From Dillenia suffruticosa (Eukaryota; Streptophyta; Magnoliopsida; Dilleniales; Dilleniaceae), in NCBI GenBank assembly GCA_033439265.1, contig JAVTVX010000004.1, forward strand, positions 11,731,701 through 11,795,700: a DNA stretch of 64,000 nt, in the 5' to 3' direction. Under the pieces are notes generated by a model. That model was not told where the DNA came from and searched no databases. It was given only the letters and a program-made list of their open reading frames with translations. Numbering within the stretch: position 1 is the stretch's first letter; each line of letters opens with the position of its first letter. Positions 1 through 11,857 of this stretch are shown piece after piece. A program made the translations under genes and the position numbers.

Positions 1-1195
1 GTGATTCTAGTAACCATTTAAAGATAAGATACATGCTTACAATCTTAGTGATCAGAGGTTAGCCTAATTCAACTTAGAAGGTAGCCAACAATTGAGGCAA
101 ATTTAGAATAGAAACAAGCAGAAACACGGTTTTCTGTAGAAAATGTAACATTTTAAAAATTCACTAAAAATTCATTTTTTGAATGAAACTTCTCGAATTT
201 TATGTCATTTTAAAGATATGGAACTTTAGTTTCTTAGAAGAAAACGTTACTCAATTTGCAATTATGCAAAGAAAGATATTTAATAAAGAATATAGTATAG
301 TCATACTTTGTATAGAATAGTTTTTCTGCAGAAATCATACTATTTCAAAAATTCACCAAATATTCAATTCTCTACGAAACTCTTTGAATCATTTGTCATT
401 TTAAAGCTATAGAAGTCTAGTTTTTCAGAAGAAAATCTTACTCAATTTGCGATTGTGTAGAAAAAGATATTGAATACAAAATAGAGCATGATCATGCTAT
501 CCAAAATGTTTAATCTAGGTTTGCTTCCACCTTTTGATGTTCCAAAGTGAGATTTTTCTTTCCTTTTTCATTCCATGCTTATTTAAACACTACAAAAGTT
601 TGAAAACATATTAAATATAGCTATTAGGCATCAAAGAAACAATATAAGCATGATAGTTTTCTCAAACTTATAATTTTTCCTTTGAGTTTCCTTTGTTTAC
701 TCTTCAAGCTTTTTTTTTGGATTTTTAGCTTGTTCTATAAGTGTTCTAGACTTCTTTTTACTTCCCAACGGCTATGGTTAATATATATATTGATAAATGT
801 GGCTTATTTCAAACTTAAAGGGTTATTTTTATGGAGATTTGGGTGGGTTTGTGGAGGAAGAAGATGGAATCCGAAAATGAGCTTTTAAGAAGATGAATGT
901 TGGGTTTTAAGCACTTTCTCTATTCCTCTATCTACCTAAGTGAAATGTAGGGCTCCAAGCAAGATGAGGTGTCAAAGGTAATAGTGCCATGTGGTGAGTG
1001 ATGATGTTCCATGGTGTCCTCAAATTATTTTTATTTATTTTTTTCTTTTTTCTCTTGGGTTCCGCACCAAACCCTAATTTGGTTTTCTTGTTACCTTATT
1101 CCGATCGTTTCCATTCTCCAATATATTCCATAGTTTATGCTAATTTTAATATACTCAACCTCTACTTAAAATCATAACCATAAGAGTTAAAACAT
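1..1195 (-). repeat. Repeat R, reverse-oriented partial copy (probable gypsy LTR)
   Basis: This stretch is the reverse complement of the segment at about 30,880-32,030. Matching landmarks are the block on a wide gap of over 30 kb: a GGTAGCCAACAATTGAGGC block at about 81, and a block around 960-1020 that includes CCATGGTGTCCTCAAATTA. The window starts inside the repeat, so its far end is not visible. Similarity is lost near 1195, where the Athila LTR appears to begin. No coding sequence is supported; the short open frames here are not conserved with the other copy. By length (over 2 kb in the other copy) and lack of coding it is probably an LTR, but it could be another non-coding repeat. Confidence 0.6.
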
Positions 1196-2061
1196 GCATC
1201 GCACACAAAGTTAATCATCCATCGATCTCATAACCCTATATGGATTTTATTATATCGGTCAGATTTTATGCAATCTTCTCTTAATCTTATGCATGTAATC
1301 GCAAATCATCAAATCGTAGGGCCCTTTACGAATGAAGCATTAAGTTCAACAATGAAATTTCATCAAAGAAGGAACATACCAATAAAAATTTAAAGGAAAT
1401 AAACGAATCAAATCATACTATTAATTAAAAAACAGAATTCATCAAGTTTTAGAAACAAGAAATCTAAGTAGACATGATAAAGAAATGCAATAAAAGTAGG
1501 AAAATATTACAACTCCTTTAACCCAAATAAAGATCGAAGAATCCCATCCAAGAAGACTAAGGAGGCGGTTGCTAGGGTTTCTCCTCCTTTTTTCTAGTAT
1601 AAAGGATGTCTCCTTCTTATAATCTAATTCCCAAGAGTCCTAAATGACTAAAAATTCATGGGTCTTCAAAACAATTTGATATTTCACTTGGACTTGGGTT
1701 TTTAGAACTCATGGGCCTTGATTTCTAACACTGCAGTAATTTCGACTCAAATTTCAGATATCTTTTGGTCTGACCCAGCCTTTGATGTTCTAATAAGATT
1801 TGTAGGCCTTGAAGTCTTCTTTCCAAACCAACAAAAATCAAGTCAATCGGATATCGGAGTAAAAAGTTATGTCCAAAATACTAACAACTATCTGTGTAGT
1901 CCAATATTTTTAAATAAGCCTAATAATCCTAAAAAAAAACCTACGAAAATAATCAATGTAAAATCATGAAATAAAACCTAAAAATAGTTCTAAAAGTCAT
2001 AAATAAAGCTTGAAATAAAATAAAATAAAATAAATTCAAGTGTATAAAAATATTGCTATCA
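1196..2061 (-). repeat. Athila-like 3' LTR
   Basis: Positions about 1510-2061 are repeated directly at 8095-8629, including the block GAATCCCATCCAAGAAGAC and the AAAATAAAATAAAATAAATT stretch. On the minus strand the LTR starts with TGATAGCAATATTT at 2061, directly after a purine-rich tract. The 1196-1510 part has no partner at the other end because the 5' LTR is truncated there, so the left edge is an estimate (a TG at 1195-1196 follows the end of repeat R). Confidence 0.65.
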
Positions 2062-2076
2062 AATATCTCCACACTT
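2062..2076 (-). other. Polypurine tract of the Athila-like element
   Basis: On the minus strand AAGTGTGGAGATATT abuts the LTR start TGATAGC. This is the expected position and composition for the plus-strand priming site of an LTR retrotransposon. Confidence 0.6.
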
Positions 2077-3555
2077 GAATGTTTGCTTGTTCTCAAACAA
2101 GAATAAATTTTCTCCAAAACCAATTCAACATCCCAAATCCCTAACCATGTATATAATATGTTCAAATTAGAATTACAATCACGACAATCAATACTTCACA
2201 GTATCCAGCACTGGAGAAACTATTGTATCTCATATAGTCTCATTGAAGTCAAGAAAAATCAACTACCCTCACAATTGATTCACGCAATAAAATGAATGAA
2301 GATATTAACCAACTACTCAAAACACTCATTTTATGTAAGGGTACACGTATTACTCAAATCAATACAATAAAATAACATTACCATAAACTTGCTCATATAT
2401 CAAATCTCTACCACTTATATATGAAATCTACATACCAATCAAAAGATCTTTTATTTGATTGTTATAGGGCTAAGGTAAGGGATAGGATAATATGTAAGAT
2501 ATAGGGTTAAAATGATTCACTAAATATATCTAAGTATCAAGACATGATATTATTATATCAAGACAAAGAAAATACTAACTCTAACTACACACATGTAATG
2601 TAATATATCACTTATTCAAAGAAAAGAACAATGACTTCATTATAAGAGTGAACAATATCAAGAATGAAATTTTTTCTTTTTTTTTTTTTCAATTTCTTTC
2701 TTCTTCCTTTTTTTTTTTTTCATTTTTCATTCTTTTTTTTTTAATAACTCACTCAACAAGACAATGACTAAAAACATATATAAAACTCGAATAAAAAAAT
2801 AATACCTAAATATATAATACCATACCATCAACTATAGGTATATTAGTGAATTCGGGTTCAAATTCTGGAATTAGAGAAATATAGGTCATAGCGTAAATTA
2901 TGTGGGTAACATATGAAAGAAAAGGTTTAGGCTCAAATTGGTTAATTAAGGGGCAAAAAATAATTGGGATGGTAATTTTCGGAAGCCAAACGTGTATGAT
3001 CCTAAGTGTCTTAATCATTTTGGTATATGAAAATCATGAATGTGGTCTCAAAATGTATAACAAATCAAGTTCTAGAATGACTAAATCATGTGTGATATAC
3101 GCTCAGCAAGAAAAATGCTAAAAGTAAAAAAAATTACTCTTTAAGGCTCAAATCCTCATTAAGGTAAATTCGGTGTTAAATCTTGATTGTTTATCCTTCA
3201 AATCAATCATAAAAAGATGAACAACCACTCATGTACCAAATAACTACTAATATCAATCATCTGTCATGCAATCCAATTCAAGACAAGGAACATACAAGGA
3301 CTAGAAAATCCGAGAAAATCTAGTTGGCATGTAAAAAATTTTTCAAAGTTAAAGAAATACAGCAAAAATCAAGATTCTTAAATACAAATGCCCTAAAAAT
3401 CAGAATGAAAAAAATAAAACTCCTAAAAATAAAAATGCAATGCATCCCCCCATCACTTAATCCAAACATTGTCCGCAATGCAATTCAATCTAAAATCCAG
3501 ATAAGAGAATAAAATGACTCCCTTGATTAAGTCGGGAAAGGGGTTGCTTGTACTT
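2077..3555 (-). other. 3' noncoding region of the Athila-like element
   Basis: AT-rich DNA between the integrase end and the 3' LTR. Athila elements often carry an env-like ORF or long noncoding sequence here, but only short unconserved open frames are seen. A long T-rich run at about 2668-2745 reads as a purine-rich tract on the element's sense strand. Nothing else is recognised. Confidence 0.5.
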
Positions 3556-3559
3556 ATCA

Positions 3560-4830
3560 ATCCACTATAAAAATGGCAGACCCTTCTTTCAAGTTGGACC
3601 CATCCTCGTATGTCTTCAAACGATGCCTATTGACTTTGAACTTTTCACTTTGCTCATTTGAAAGCTCTACCGCTCCATATGGGAAAACTTATGTCACAAT
3701 AAAAGGTCCACTCCTTCTCGATCTAAATTTCCCTAGAAAAAGTCTCAAATGAGAATTATATAATAAAACCTTTTCACCAACCTCAAACTCTCGCTTGTTA
3801 ATCCTAACGTCATGCCATGCCTTTGTTCTCTCCTTGTAGATTCTTGTACTCTCATAAGCCTTGTTCCGCTACTCCTCCAACTCATTCAACCGCAACTTCC
3901 TTTCTGTACCTGCAAGAGATAAATCAAAGTTAGGAAACTTCATTGCCCAATATGTTTTATGTTCTAATTCAATAGGAAGATGACATGCTTTTCCATAAAC
4001 CAAACGATATGGTGACATACCAATCTGAGATTTATATGCAGTACTATATGCCCAAAGTACATCATCTAACTTAATAAACCAATCCCTACGAGAAAGACTC
4101 ATAGTTTTTTCCAAAATGCTCTTCAATTCACCATTTGAAACCTCAATTTATCCACTAGTTTGGGAATGGTAAGGGGTAGCAATTTTATGAGTGACACCAT
4201 ATTTAGTAAAGAGTTTTTCAAAATCTTTACGAAAATGAGAACATTCATCACTAATTATGACTCTAGGAATACCAAAATAGGAAAAGATATTCTTCTTTAA
4301 AAACTTACACACCGTTTTAGAGTCATTTTTTACACATGCAACTACCTCTATCCACTTACTCACATATTCAACCGCGATAAAAATGAATTCATGATTAAAA
4401 GATTTTGGAAAAGGTCTCATGAAATCTATACCCCAAATATAAAAAATATCGACAATCAAAATATTATTTAAGGGCATCTCATGACGATTAGAAATATTTC
4501 CAGTTCTCTGACATTGATCACATGCACGGACATACGAATGAGCATCCCTAAACAAAGTAAGCCAATAAAATCCAGATTAAAGTACCTTAGCTGTAGTGTA
4601 AGAGGGACCATGATGACCACCAACCGCCTTATCATAACAAAAACTAAGGATACTACGTATCTCTTGTTTGGGAACACATCTCCTAATGATACCGTCACCA
4701 CAAACCTTGTACAAGTATGGCTTATCCCAAAAATAATGGCGTAAATAAAAAAAAAACTTCTTTCTCTAGTACCCCTTGATTCTCTCTGGTAGAACCCTAC
4801 AATGAAGATAATTGACAAAGTCAGCATACT
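3560..4830 (-). pseudogene. Athila-like integrase, degenerate
   Basis: Integrase inserts the cDNA copy into the host genome. Translated on the minus strand, the region shows a decayed zinc-binding N-terminus ending in CDQCQRTG near 4500, then the catalytic core with WGIDFMRPFPKSF (catalytic Asp) near 4420, IISDECSHFRKDF (second Asp) near 4250, and HSQTSG followed by EVSNGE. The last carries the expected Glu but is preceded by a stop that replaces a Gln codon (CAA to TAA) at about 4148. Downstream [18 protein letters not shown] and LRLNELEE are typical of Athila integrases. Another in-frame stop follows LRLNELEE near 3869, and the zinc-finger part needs a frameshift at about 4560. The frame continues to about 3562. 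Not functional. Confidence 0.8.
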
Positions 4831-6290
4831 AAGGTTCATCAATTCGAGTGACAGAAAATAAATTCTCATCAGGAAAAGAATCATTCAAAGGATGATTAAT
4901 CATTGTCTCAATGAATTCTCCCTCCAATCGAGATAAATGATCAGCTATAGGATTCTCAACTCCTCTCCTATCCATAATCTCGATATCAAATTCTTGCAAC
5001 AAAAGAATCTAACGCAACAATCTAGGCTTTGCATCTTTCTTCAAAATCAAGTATCTAAGTGCAGAATGATCAGTATGAATAATAATTTTGGATAATAACA
5101 AGTAAGATCGGAATTTCTCAAGTGCAAAAATGATAGCAAGCAGTTCTTTTTCAGTAGTGGGGGACACTTTCTGAACTCATTCATAGTCTTACTTGCATAA
5201 TATATGACATGAAATTTCCTATCTACGGTTTGCCCTAAAACTGCACCCACAGTATCATCACTTGCATCACAATAAATATCAAAAGGCAAATCTCATCTAG
5301 GTGGCTGTACTATGGGAGACTCAATCAATTTCAATTTCAAGCAATGAAAGGCATTCAAACAAGAATCATCAAACACAAAAGGGGCATCTTTCATCAAAAG
5401 ATTGGTTAGAGGACTAGCGATCTTGGAAAAATTCTTGATAAATCTTCGATAAAAACCAGCGTGTCCTAGAAATCCTTTAACATCTTTTAATAACTTAGGT
5501 GGAGGAAGTTTCTCAATCAACTCAACTTTTGCCCTATTAACCTCCATTCCCTTATAAGATACCTTATGACCTAAAACAATTCATTATTTCACTATGAAAT
5601 GACATTTTTCCCAATTCAGTACCAAATTGGTTTCCTTGCACCTCATTAAATCTTGTTTCAAAATTTTCAAGCAATCATAAAAAAAGGGTCCAAACGAAGA
5701 GAAGTCATCCATAATAATCTCCATAAAATCATCAATGAAATTAGCAAAAATAGACATCGTGCATCTCTGGAACGTAGCTGGGGCATTACAAAGACCAAAA
5801 GGTATGCGTCTAAATGCAAAGGTACCATATGGATATATAAATGTGGTTTTTTCTTGATCCGTAGAATCAATGGCAATTTGCAAATAACTAGATAAACCAT
5901 CCAAAAAGCATTAAAATGCATGGCTAGCCAATTTTTCAATAAGTTGATAAAGAAAGGGAAGGGGGAAATGATCTTTTCTAGTGGCATCATTCAATCTCCT
6001 AAATCAACACATACCATCCAACATGTGATAACACGTGTGGGGATCAACTTATTCCTATCATTCTCAACCACAGTAGTTCCACCCTCTTAGGAACAACTTG
6101 CAAAGGACTCACCCAAGCAGAATCAGGGATAAGAAAGTTAATACCTGCATCAAGCCATTTAATGATCTCCTTCTTTACCACCTTCTTAAGATGTTCATTG
6201 AGTCTCCTTTGTGGTTGAGCCGTGGCCTTGCACCCATCCTCCAATAGGATCTTGTGCATGCAAATCAAGGGATTTATATCACGGATGTCA
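4831..6290 (-). pseudogene. Athila-like reverse transcriptase and RNase H, degenerate
   Basis: Reverse transcriptase copies the element RNA; RNase H removes the template. The minus-strand reading shows SAWVSPLQVVPK near 6110, then a frameshift, then QIAIDSTDQEKTTFIYPYGT and FGLCNAPATFQRC near 5790. The catalytic box IIMDDFSSFG near 5710 still has both Asp residues of the xxDD motif. Next come LVLNWEKCHF, the connection segment GFLGHAGFYRRFIKNFSKIA near 5440, and RNase H beginning DIYCDASDDTVGAVLGQ near 5280. At least three interruptions break the frame (about 6000-6060, 5584 and 5290). Motif order fits Ty3/gypsy of the Athila branch. Confidence 0.85.
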
Positions 6291-6489
6291 ACAATGGTCT
6301 AACTTATAGCCTTTTTGTGTTGTTGCAAAACTTGTAACAATCTCTCCTCCTCGAATCCTATCAAAGATGAAGAAATAATCACCGGAAACATAGGAAAACT
6401 ATCCGAGAACACATACTTCAAATGAGATGGCAATGGTTTAAGTTCAGGTGTGGAAGAAACTTGTTGTGAACTATCATTTATCATATCAT

Positions 6490-7394
6490 ATCATTTGTCA
6501 ACATTCAAAACCACATGCAAGTTCTCTATGTGTGCAGAAATATTATGAATCTCATCTATCATATCTAAAGCAACACAAACATTAGTATGCTCAACATCTA
6601 GAAAATCTTGCTTCATATGCAATGAACTAGAAATGCAAATTTCAAGAGGATCAACAGAATAAAAGATATTCAAATCATGCTAGACAATCCTCTCAATGCA
6701 ATCAACTTTGAAAACTTCTTGTCTATCAAAATTTCGCATGGAATTAAAAATATCAAACTCAATTTTCTCATCGTTAAATCTCAAAGTTAGTTTTCCACAA
6801 GAAAACATCGATTAATGCACGTGCAGTGTTCAAAAATGGTCTACCCAAAATCAAAGAAGTGCCCTCATCATCATCCATGTCCAAAACAACAAAATCAACA
6901 GGAAAGATGAATTTATCGACCTTAACCAAAATATCCTCAACAATGCCTCTGGGATACTTGACACTCCTATCAACTAATTGCAAAGAAATATTGGTAAGTC
7001 AATAATCTCTTAATCCTAATTTTAAAAACACGAAGTATGGCTTGAGATTGACGCCGGCACCCAAATCACAAAGAATATCAGAAAAATCAGAAGAACCAAT
7101 AGTGCAAGGGATGGAAAAACTCTATGGATCCTTAAGTTTCGGTGGCAGCTTCTTTTGTAGAATTATTGAACACTTCTTCGTAAGCTTGACCGTTGAAACC
7201 TCATCTAACTTTCTCTTATTTGTGATCACGTCCTTCAAAAACTTTGCATAGCTTGGCATCTGCCGGATAGCATCCAAAAGAGGAATATTAATATGTAATC
7301 TCTTAAAAATTTCAAGAAATTTCTCAAATTGTTTTTCTGCATTATCACTCAACAAACGACCAGGAAAAGGAACACGAGGTCCGTATTCTCTCAA
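6490..7394 (-). pseudogene. Athila-like gag-protease segment, degenerate
   Basis: The minus strand encodes LDAIRQMPSYAKFLKDVI near 7250 and CSIILQKKLPPKLKDP near 7140, the conserved segment just upstream of protease in Athila elements. The protease part follows, with [19 protein letters not shown] near 6960 and [21 protein letters not shown] near 6840 (the ILGRPFL motif follows the active-site region of the aspartic protease). The usual active-site triad just upstream is in a stretch broken by stops at about 6984-7040. The frame is closed by several stops between the blocks. Confidence 0.75.
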
Positions 7395-8094
7395 AGATAA
7401 GGAATTTCCCTATTTTGTTTCAGAAGCCTTGGTCTTCTCTTCAGTAGGCTACTGGTTCTCGGCTTCTTGTTCATTCTCTTCCTTTGACTGAATCGGTTCC
7501 TCATGTAGTTGCTTCCTACTCCTCAATGTAACTACCTTTGCTTGCTCTCAGGGATTCTTTTCCGTATCAATCGACAGTATACCTGGCACATGAGAATGGA
7601 AGGTGTTAGTCAATTGATTAATTTTATTCGTAAGTTTTTCAAACCTTTCATTTGTTGCTGTTGTTAGATGCTCAATCGCTATCTCCCATGATGCTTTGCT
7701 CTCCCTTGGCTATTGATTTCCCGAAATAAAATTCTGTGGATTGTTTGGTTGTGGTGGCGCCCCTTGACTCCATGAAAAGTTTGGATGGTTCCTCCACCCA
7801 GGATTGTATGTGTTGCAGTATGGGTTGTTTTGAGGTCTACCAAAGTTAGACACATAGTTCACTTGTTACACCTGCGGACACTCAGAAGACGCATGAGTAG
7901 AATCACCACACTAATCATAATATAAAACTTGACTAGCCATAACATTTGTTTGATTAGTTTTCAAAGCATGCAATATAGAATCCATCTTGGCATTAAGCAT
8001 GTTAAGTGTCAACCTCATGCACACCAATCCTCTGCCTAGGAATTTCATGCTCACTAGATTAGTCACATTGATTAGATGCGATATCATCTAGTAA
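7395..8094 (-). pseudogene. Athila-like gag, C-terminal remnant
   Basis: On the minus strand the translation contains GRPQNNPYCNTYNPGWRNHP followed by NFSWSQGAPPQPNNPQNF near 7740-7850. This asparagine/proline-rich segment is characteristic of the C-terminal part of Athila gag. A decayed zinc-knuckle-like stretch (CGDSTHASSECPQV) lies just upstream at about 7880. The usual several hundred N-terminal residues are absent because the sequence switches abruptly to LTR at about 8095. Stops interrupt the frame. Confidence 0.7.
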
Positions 8095-8629
8095 AACATT
8101 ACAAACCCTTCAACCCAAATGAAGATCGAAGAATCCCATCTAAAAAGACTAAGGAGATGGTTGTTAGGGTTTCTCCTCCTTTTTTTCAAGTGTAAAGGAT
8201 GTTTCCTTCTTATAATTTAATTCCTCAGAGTTCTAAATAACTAAAAATTCGTGGGTCTTCATAACAACTTGATATTTCACTTGGAATTGGGCTTTTAAAA
8301 CTCATGGGCGTTGATTTCTAGCACTGCAATAAGTTCGACTGAAATTTCGGATATTTTTTGGTCTGACCCAGCCTTTGAGGTCTTCATAAGATTTGTTGGC
8401 CTTGAAGTCTTCTTTCCAACCCAACAAGAATCAGGTCAATCGGATATCGGAGCAAAAAGTTATACCAAAATACTAACAACTGTCTGTGCAGTCCAATATT
8501 TTTAAATAAACTCAATATTCCTAAAATAAAACCCATGAAAATAACCTAAAAATAGTTCTAAAAGTCATAAATAAAGTCTAAAATAAAATAAAATAAAATA
8601 AATTCAAGTGTATAAAAATATCGCCATTA
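8095..8629 (-). repeat. Athila-like 5' LTR, truncated
   Basis: Direct repeat of about 1510-2061, with matching landmarks in the same order and visible base differences. The high-coordinate end aligns with the LTR start of the other copy, the terminal CA being changed to TA at 8629. The other end passes straight into gag sequence with no primer-binding site, so part of the LTR and the leader have been lost. Confidence 0.75.
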
Positions 8630-8639
8630 CTCCTCGATA

Positions 8640-9345
8640 CAAAATAGAAGTGCATGGTTTCAATTCGACTACAGAAGGGCAAGTGGTCAAGAAGTTGCAG
8701 TACATGGTAAAAAAGGTATGTGCTCATTGTAAAAAGCCAAATCATTCAAAAGAAAGATGTTGATTTTTCATTCTCACCTAAGACTTGAGCACCTGAAGAG
8801 AAAGGGCCAAATCTCCTCAAATGTGGCCTAGAATGTAGCACTTGAGTTACTATCAAGAGCATCATATCAAAAGTGTTGCTCAAGGAAGGAACGACCAATC
8901 CATGTATTTGATTAAACTTAACTTTGAATTTCCAAGATTTGTTAGTAGATTCGGATTGCAACCATCATATGGTTAGGGATAAAAGTGAAATTTAAAAAAC
9001 GAAAATATCTTCCAACCATAATATAGTCAAGATTGCTAATGAGCATAATTTAAATATAAAAGAATTAGGAGAAGTTAATTTTTTCTAAAAAAAACTCTAA
9101 TACTTTATATGTCCTCGAATTCTCCTCTAATCATATATTTATTAGCCAAATTACTAAAAACCAAAATTGTAAGCTACATTTGATCCTGACATTGTTGTTT
9201 TTCAGAATCTCAAAACGAACCAAGTCATTGATAGGGTTTTCAGGAGAAACAACCTATATTTTTTGAATCAAGATAACCACGCATGCATGGAATGTCATGG
9301 ACAAAGTTATATTTCATGGCATGCTAGGTTTGTCATCCTAATAAA
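8640..9345 (+). pseudogene. Copia element C: gag zinc knuckle, protease and pre-integrase remnant
   Basis: The plus strand encodes a perfect CX2CX4HX4C zinc knuckle, CAHCKKPNHSKERC, at about 8718-8759, immediately followed by a TGA where related elements have Trp. A decayed protease site (IDSGCNHHMVRDKS) follows at about 8940-8985. Next comes the pre-integrase segment with FQNLKTNQVIDR and NNLYFLNQ at about 9200-9270, and SWHARF near 9318, the conserved start of integrase. Stops and frameshifts separate the blocks. This is the 5' remnant of a Ty1/copia element whose LTR and N-terminal gag are missing. Confidence 0.7.
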
Positions 9346-10150
9346 TAAGTTTTGAAATGTTTATTTCCAACAAAAAATTTTGAAGATAGACATTATGAAG
9401 TTTTTATTTTTGAAAAAAAAAAACTAGAATACAATATCCAATTTTGGAAACAACTTATAAATGTTTTTAATCTTATACATTTTGACATTTGGACATCCCC
9501 TGTAATAATTAAATGTGGTTTTAAATATTTCATATCCTTTATTAATCACGAAACTTGGGTATATATGCTTACTTCAAAAGCACAGGTATTCGAAACATTT
9601 AAAAGCTTTTACTATTATGTCACTCAACAATACAATTTAAATATGAAAATGCTTAGAATAAATAATGGGGGAGAATACATGAATCATGATTTCCTAGAAG
9701 AAAAGAGAATATTCCACCAAATTTCATGCTAGTACACCACCCAACAAAATGGAGTGATTAAAAGAAAAAATAGGTATTTACTTGAGATAGCAAGAACAAT
9801 CATGTTTTAAGCTAACATGTTTAAAATATTTTGGAGGGATGCTGTTAGTACTACCGCTCACCTAATTAACCGCTTATGCACTTGGATACTCCAAGAAAAA
9901 TCTCTCTTGAAAGTTCTCACTATGACCAAATCAAATATTACTCATTTAAAAGTGTTTGGATGCATATGCTATATACATATATAAGAACAATTTAGAAATT
10001 AATTGGATAAAAAAGGAGGCTTGTGTTTTAATAGGATATAAGTCATTTCAAAAGGGTTATATATTCTATGATCTTATAACTAACAAAGTATGCATATCAA
10101 AAGATATGATATTTGTGAAAAACGAGTTCTATTTTTCTAGATACAAGTGA
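9346..10150 (+). pseudogene. Copia element C: integrase, degenerate
   Basis: The plus-strand translation shows HFDIWTSP near 9480 (catalytic Asp), YFISFINHETWVYMLTSKAQ near 9525, then MLRINNGGEYMN near 9650, where the usual second Asp of the catalytic triad is Asn. TTQQNGVIKRKNRYLLEIAR near 9735 has Lys where the catalytic Glu normally stands in GVAERKNR. A later stretch with LKVFGCICYIH and IGYKSFQKGYIFYDL is the copia integrase C-terminal region. In-frame stops at about 9730 and 9808 split it. Two catalytic residues are replaced, so activity is not expected. Confidence 0.75.
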
Positions 10151-11192
10151 AGAGAGAACTCCAGAGAAGGAAGACCTGCAAGTTTTCTTGTTAACTCCAA
10201 AGGAAATTAGCAATCCTTCTTGTCAATCTAATGAAAAGGTGAATTCAAAGCAAGAGCAAGAGAGAAGAAAACCAAAAAATTCTGAGTAAAGGGAAAATGG
10301 AAGCTCTTCCAAAACCGAAGGAAAAAGGGAGCGAGAGAAAGACCAAACCTAAGAAGACTTAGTTCCTTTAGAAGCAAATGAGGAGTCTAATGACTCATCA
10401 TCATCTCCACCTCCACTCAGAAGGTCAACAAGGTTGAGGTTCCCTCTATCAAGATAGAAACACTATATCTCTAAGATCACATCTTATCCTATCGCTAACT
10501 ATTATATCACTACTATCATTTCCTCAAGTCACCAAGTATTATTAGTATCATTGATCAAGTACAGGAACCTATAAACTTCAATATGGATAATAATAACCTA
10601 GAATTGAGGAAAGCAATTAAAAAACAGCTAGATGCTCTCATAAAGAACAAGACTTGGGAAATAACAACTCTCCCAAAAAGAAAGAAAACAGTCGGATGCA
10701 AATGGGTCTACAAGATCAAGTATAAAAGCGACAATTCAATTAATCACTGCAAGGCTAGACTTATAGCCAAAGAGTTTAGCCAGACCTACAAAGTGGAATA
10801 CATAGAGACTTTTGTACAGTTAACGAAGATGAACACTATAAGGGTACCCATAGGAGCTAGCCAATGTACCAAATGGATGTAAAGAATACCTTCTTGCAAA
10901 GGGAGATAAAAGAGGAGGTTTACATGCATCTACCTCAAGAGCTCAACCAAAGTCACGAAGAACAAGTGTGTAGATTGAAGAAAGCCATCTACGGTCTCAA
11001 GCAATCTCCTCGGGCCTGATACTCAAAACTAAGCTCTACGCTTCTCAGTAACAACTTTAAAAAATGCAATAGTGATTTCTCCCTATTTGCTAAACTTGAT
11101 AATGGAAGAATCACTATTATGTTCATATATGTTGATAATATCATTGTTACTGGGAGTGATATGAGTCATATTGATCAAGTTAGAAATTTTCA
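10151..11192 (+). pseudogene. Copia element C: reverse transcriptase, N-terminal part
   Basis: After a low-complexity linker, the plus strand encodes KNKTWEITTLPKRKKTVGCK and WVYKIKYKSDNSINHCKARL near 10,650-10,760, the conserved start of copia reverse transcriptase. Frameshifted segments follow: YQMDVKN near 10,870, LKKAIYGLKQSPRA near 10,975-11,015, and FIYVDNIIVTGSDMSHIDQV near 11,119, where the YVDD box has become YVDN. The gene stops at 11,192, exactly where the LTR of element A begins, so A appears to have inserted here. The remainder of C is not found on the far side of A. Confidence 0.75.
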
Positions 11193-11857
11193 TGTAAAAC
11201 AACCTAATAAGGGGTTAAATAGATTGTTTGAAGATTTTTTTTGTCTTTTTTTTGGGTTAACTAGGTTTTACAGAAGAATGAAAATAGAAAGAATAAATAG
11301 GCAAGAGAAACAACATTTTATAGTGGTTCCACCCAATCGATATACATCCACTCCCAGACACCTTAAATTTTCACTATTTTTTCTCAAAAAGTATAGACAA
11401 CTAGATTATAGACTCTAGTTACACCTCTTATATCTTACAATCTTGACTCACCAAGATTACAGTACTCACCAAGATTACAGTACTGGCATACAACCACGTA
11501 CACACTGTAAAGAGAAAAATCTTCTCTTTGTTTGATTACTATAATTGAAGTGTAAAAATGAAGAGTAAAATCAATGACCTTTGATGGTCTGATTTGAGCT
11601 TTGTAGCTTGTATACAAATCACAGAGTATTTTTTAGAATGCATAGAGTATACAATAGAATGTTTAGTGAATGTTCGGTGAGTGTAACCACAAATCAGATT
11701 TGTAAATGTTTATCAACCATCTTTCTTGAAAAATTGGTGACGTATTTATAAGCTCATTTACTGTTTTTAAATGATAGATTCGTTGTGGTTATTGAGTATT
11801 TGAACGTTAGCCATTAATGAATAATAAATGTTTCAACTACCTGTTTGATTTTTTGCA
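11193..11857 (-). repeat. 3' LTR of element A
   Basis: A 665-bp segment that resembles the reverse complement of the LTRs of element B (664 and 667 bp). The clearest shared landmark is the block around 11,315-11,350, whose reverse complement GGTGGAACCACTATAAAA matches GGTGGAACTACTATAAAA in B. It begins TG (11,193) and ends CA (11,857). On the minus strand it starts TGCAAAAAATC, comparable to TGCGAAAATG in B. Only this LTR of A is present. Confidence 0.7.

Larger units (their letters stand above)
1196..8629 (-). mobile_element. Athila-like Ty3/gypsy retrotransposon, decayed
   Basis: A minus-strand gypsy element. Reading from high to low coordinates it has a partial 5' LTR (8095-8629), the C-terminal part of gag, protease, reverse transcriptase, RNase H and integrase, then a 3' noncoding region, a purine tract and the 3' LTR. 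The order PR-RT-RH-IN is that of Ty3/gypsy. Motifs such as [17 protein letters not shown] and PSYAKFLKDVITNKRKL are typical of the Athila group. The N-terminal gag, the primer-binding site and part of the 5' LTR are missing, consistent with an internal deletion. Several stop codons and frameshifts make it non-functional. No env-like ORF is recognisable. The left edge is uncertain. Confidence 0.8.

Noticed and set aside
1718-1969. Open frame repeated in both Athila LTRs (1718-1969 and 8311-8505)
   Set aside because: Its repetition comes from the LTR duplication. It is antisense to the element, and the two copies diverge in length and end.
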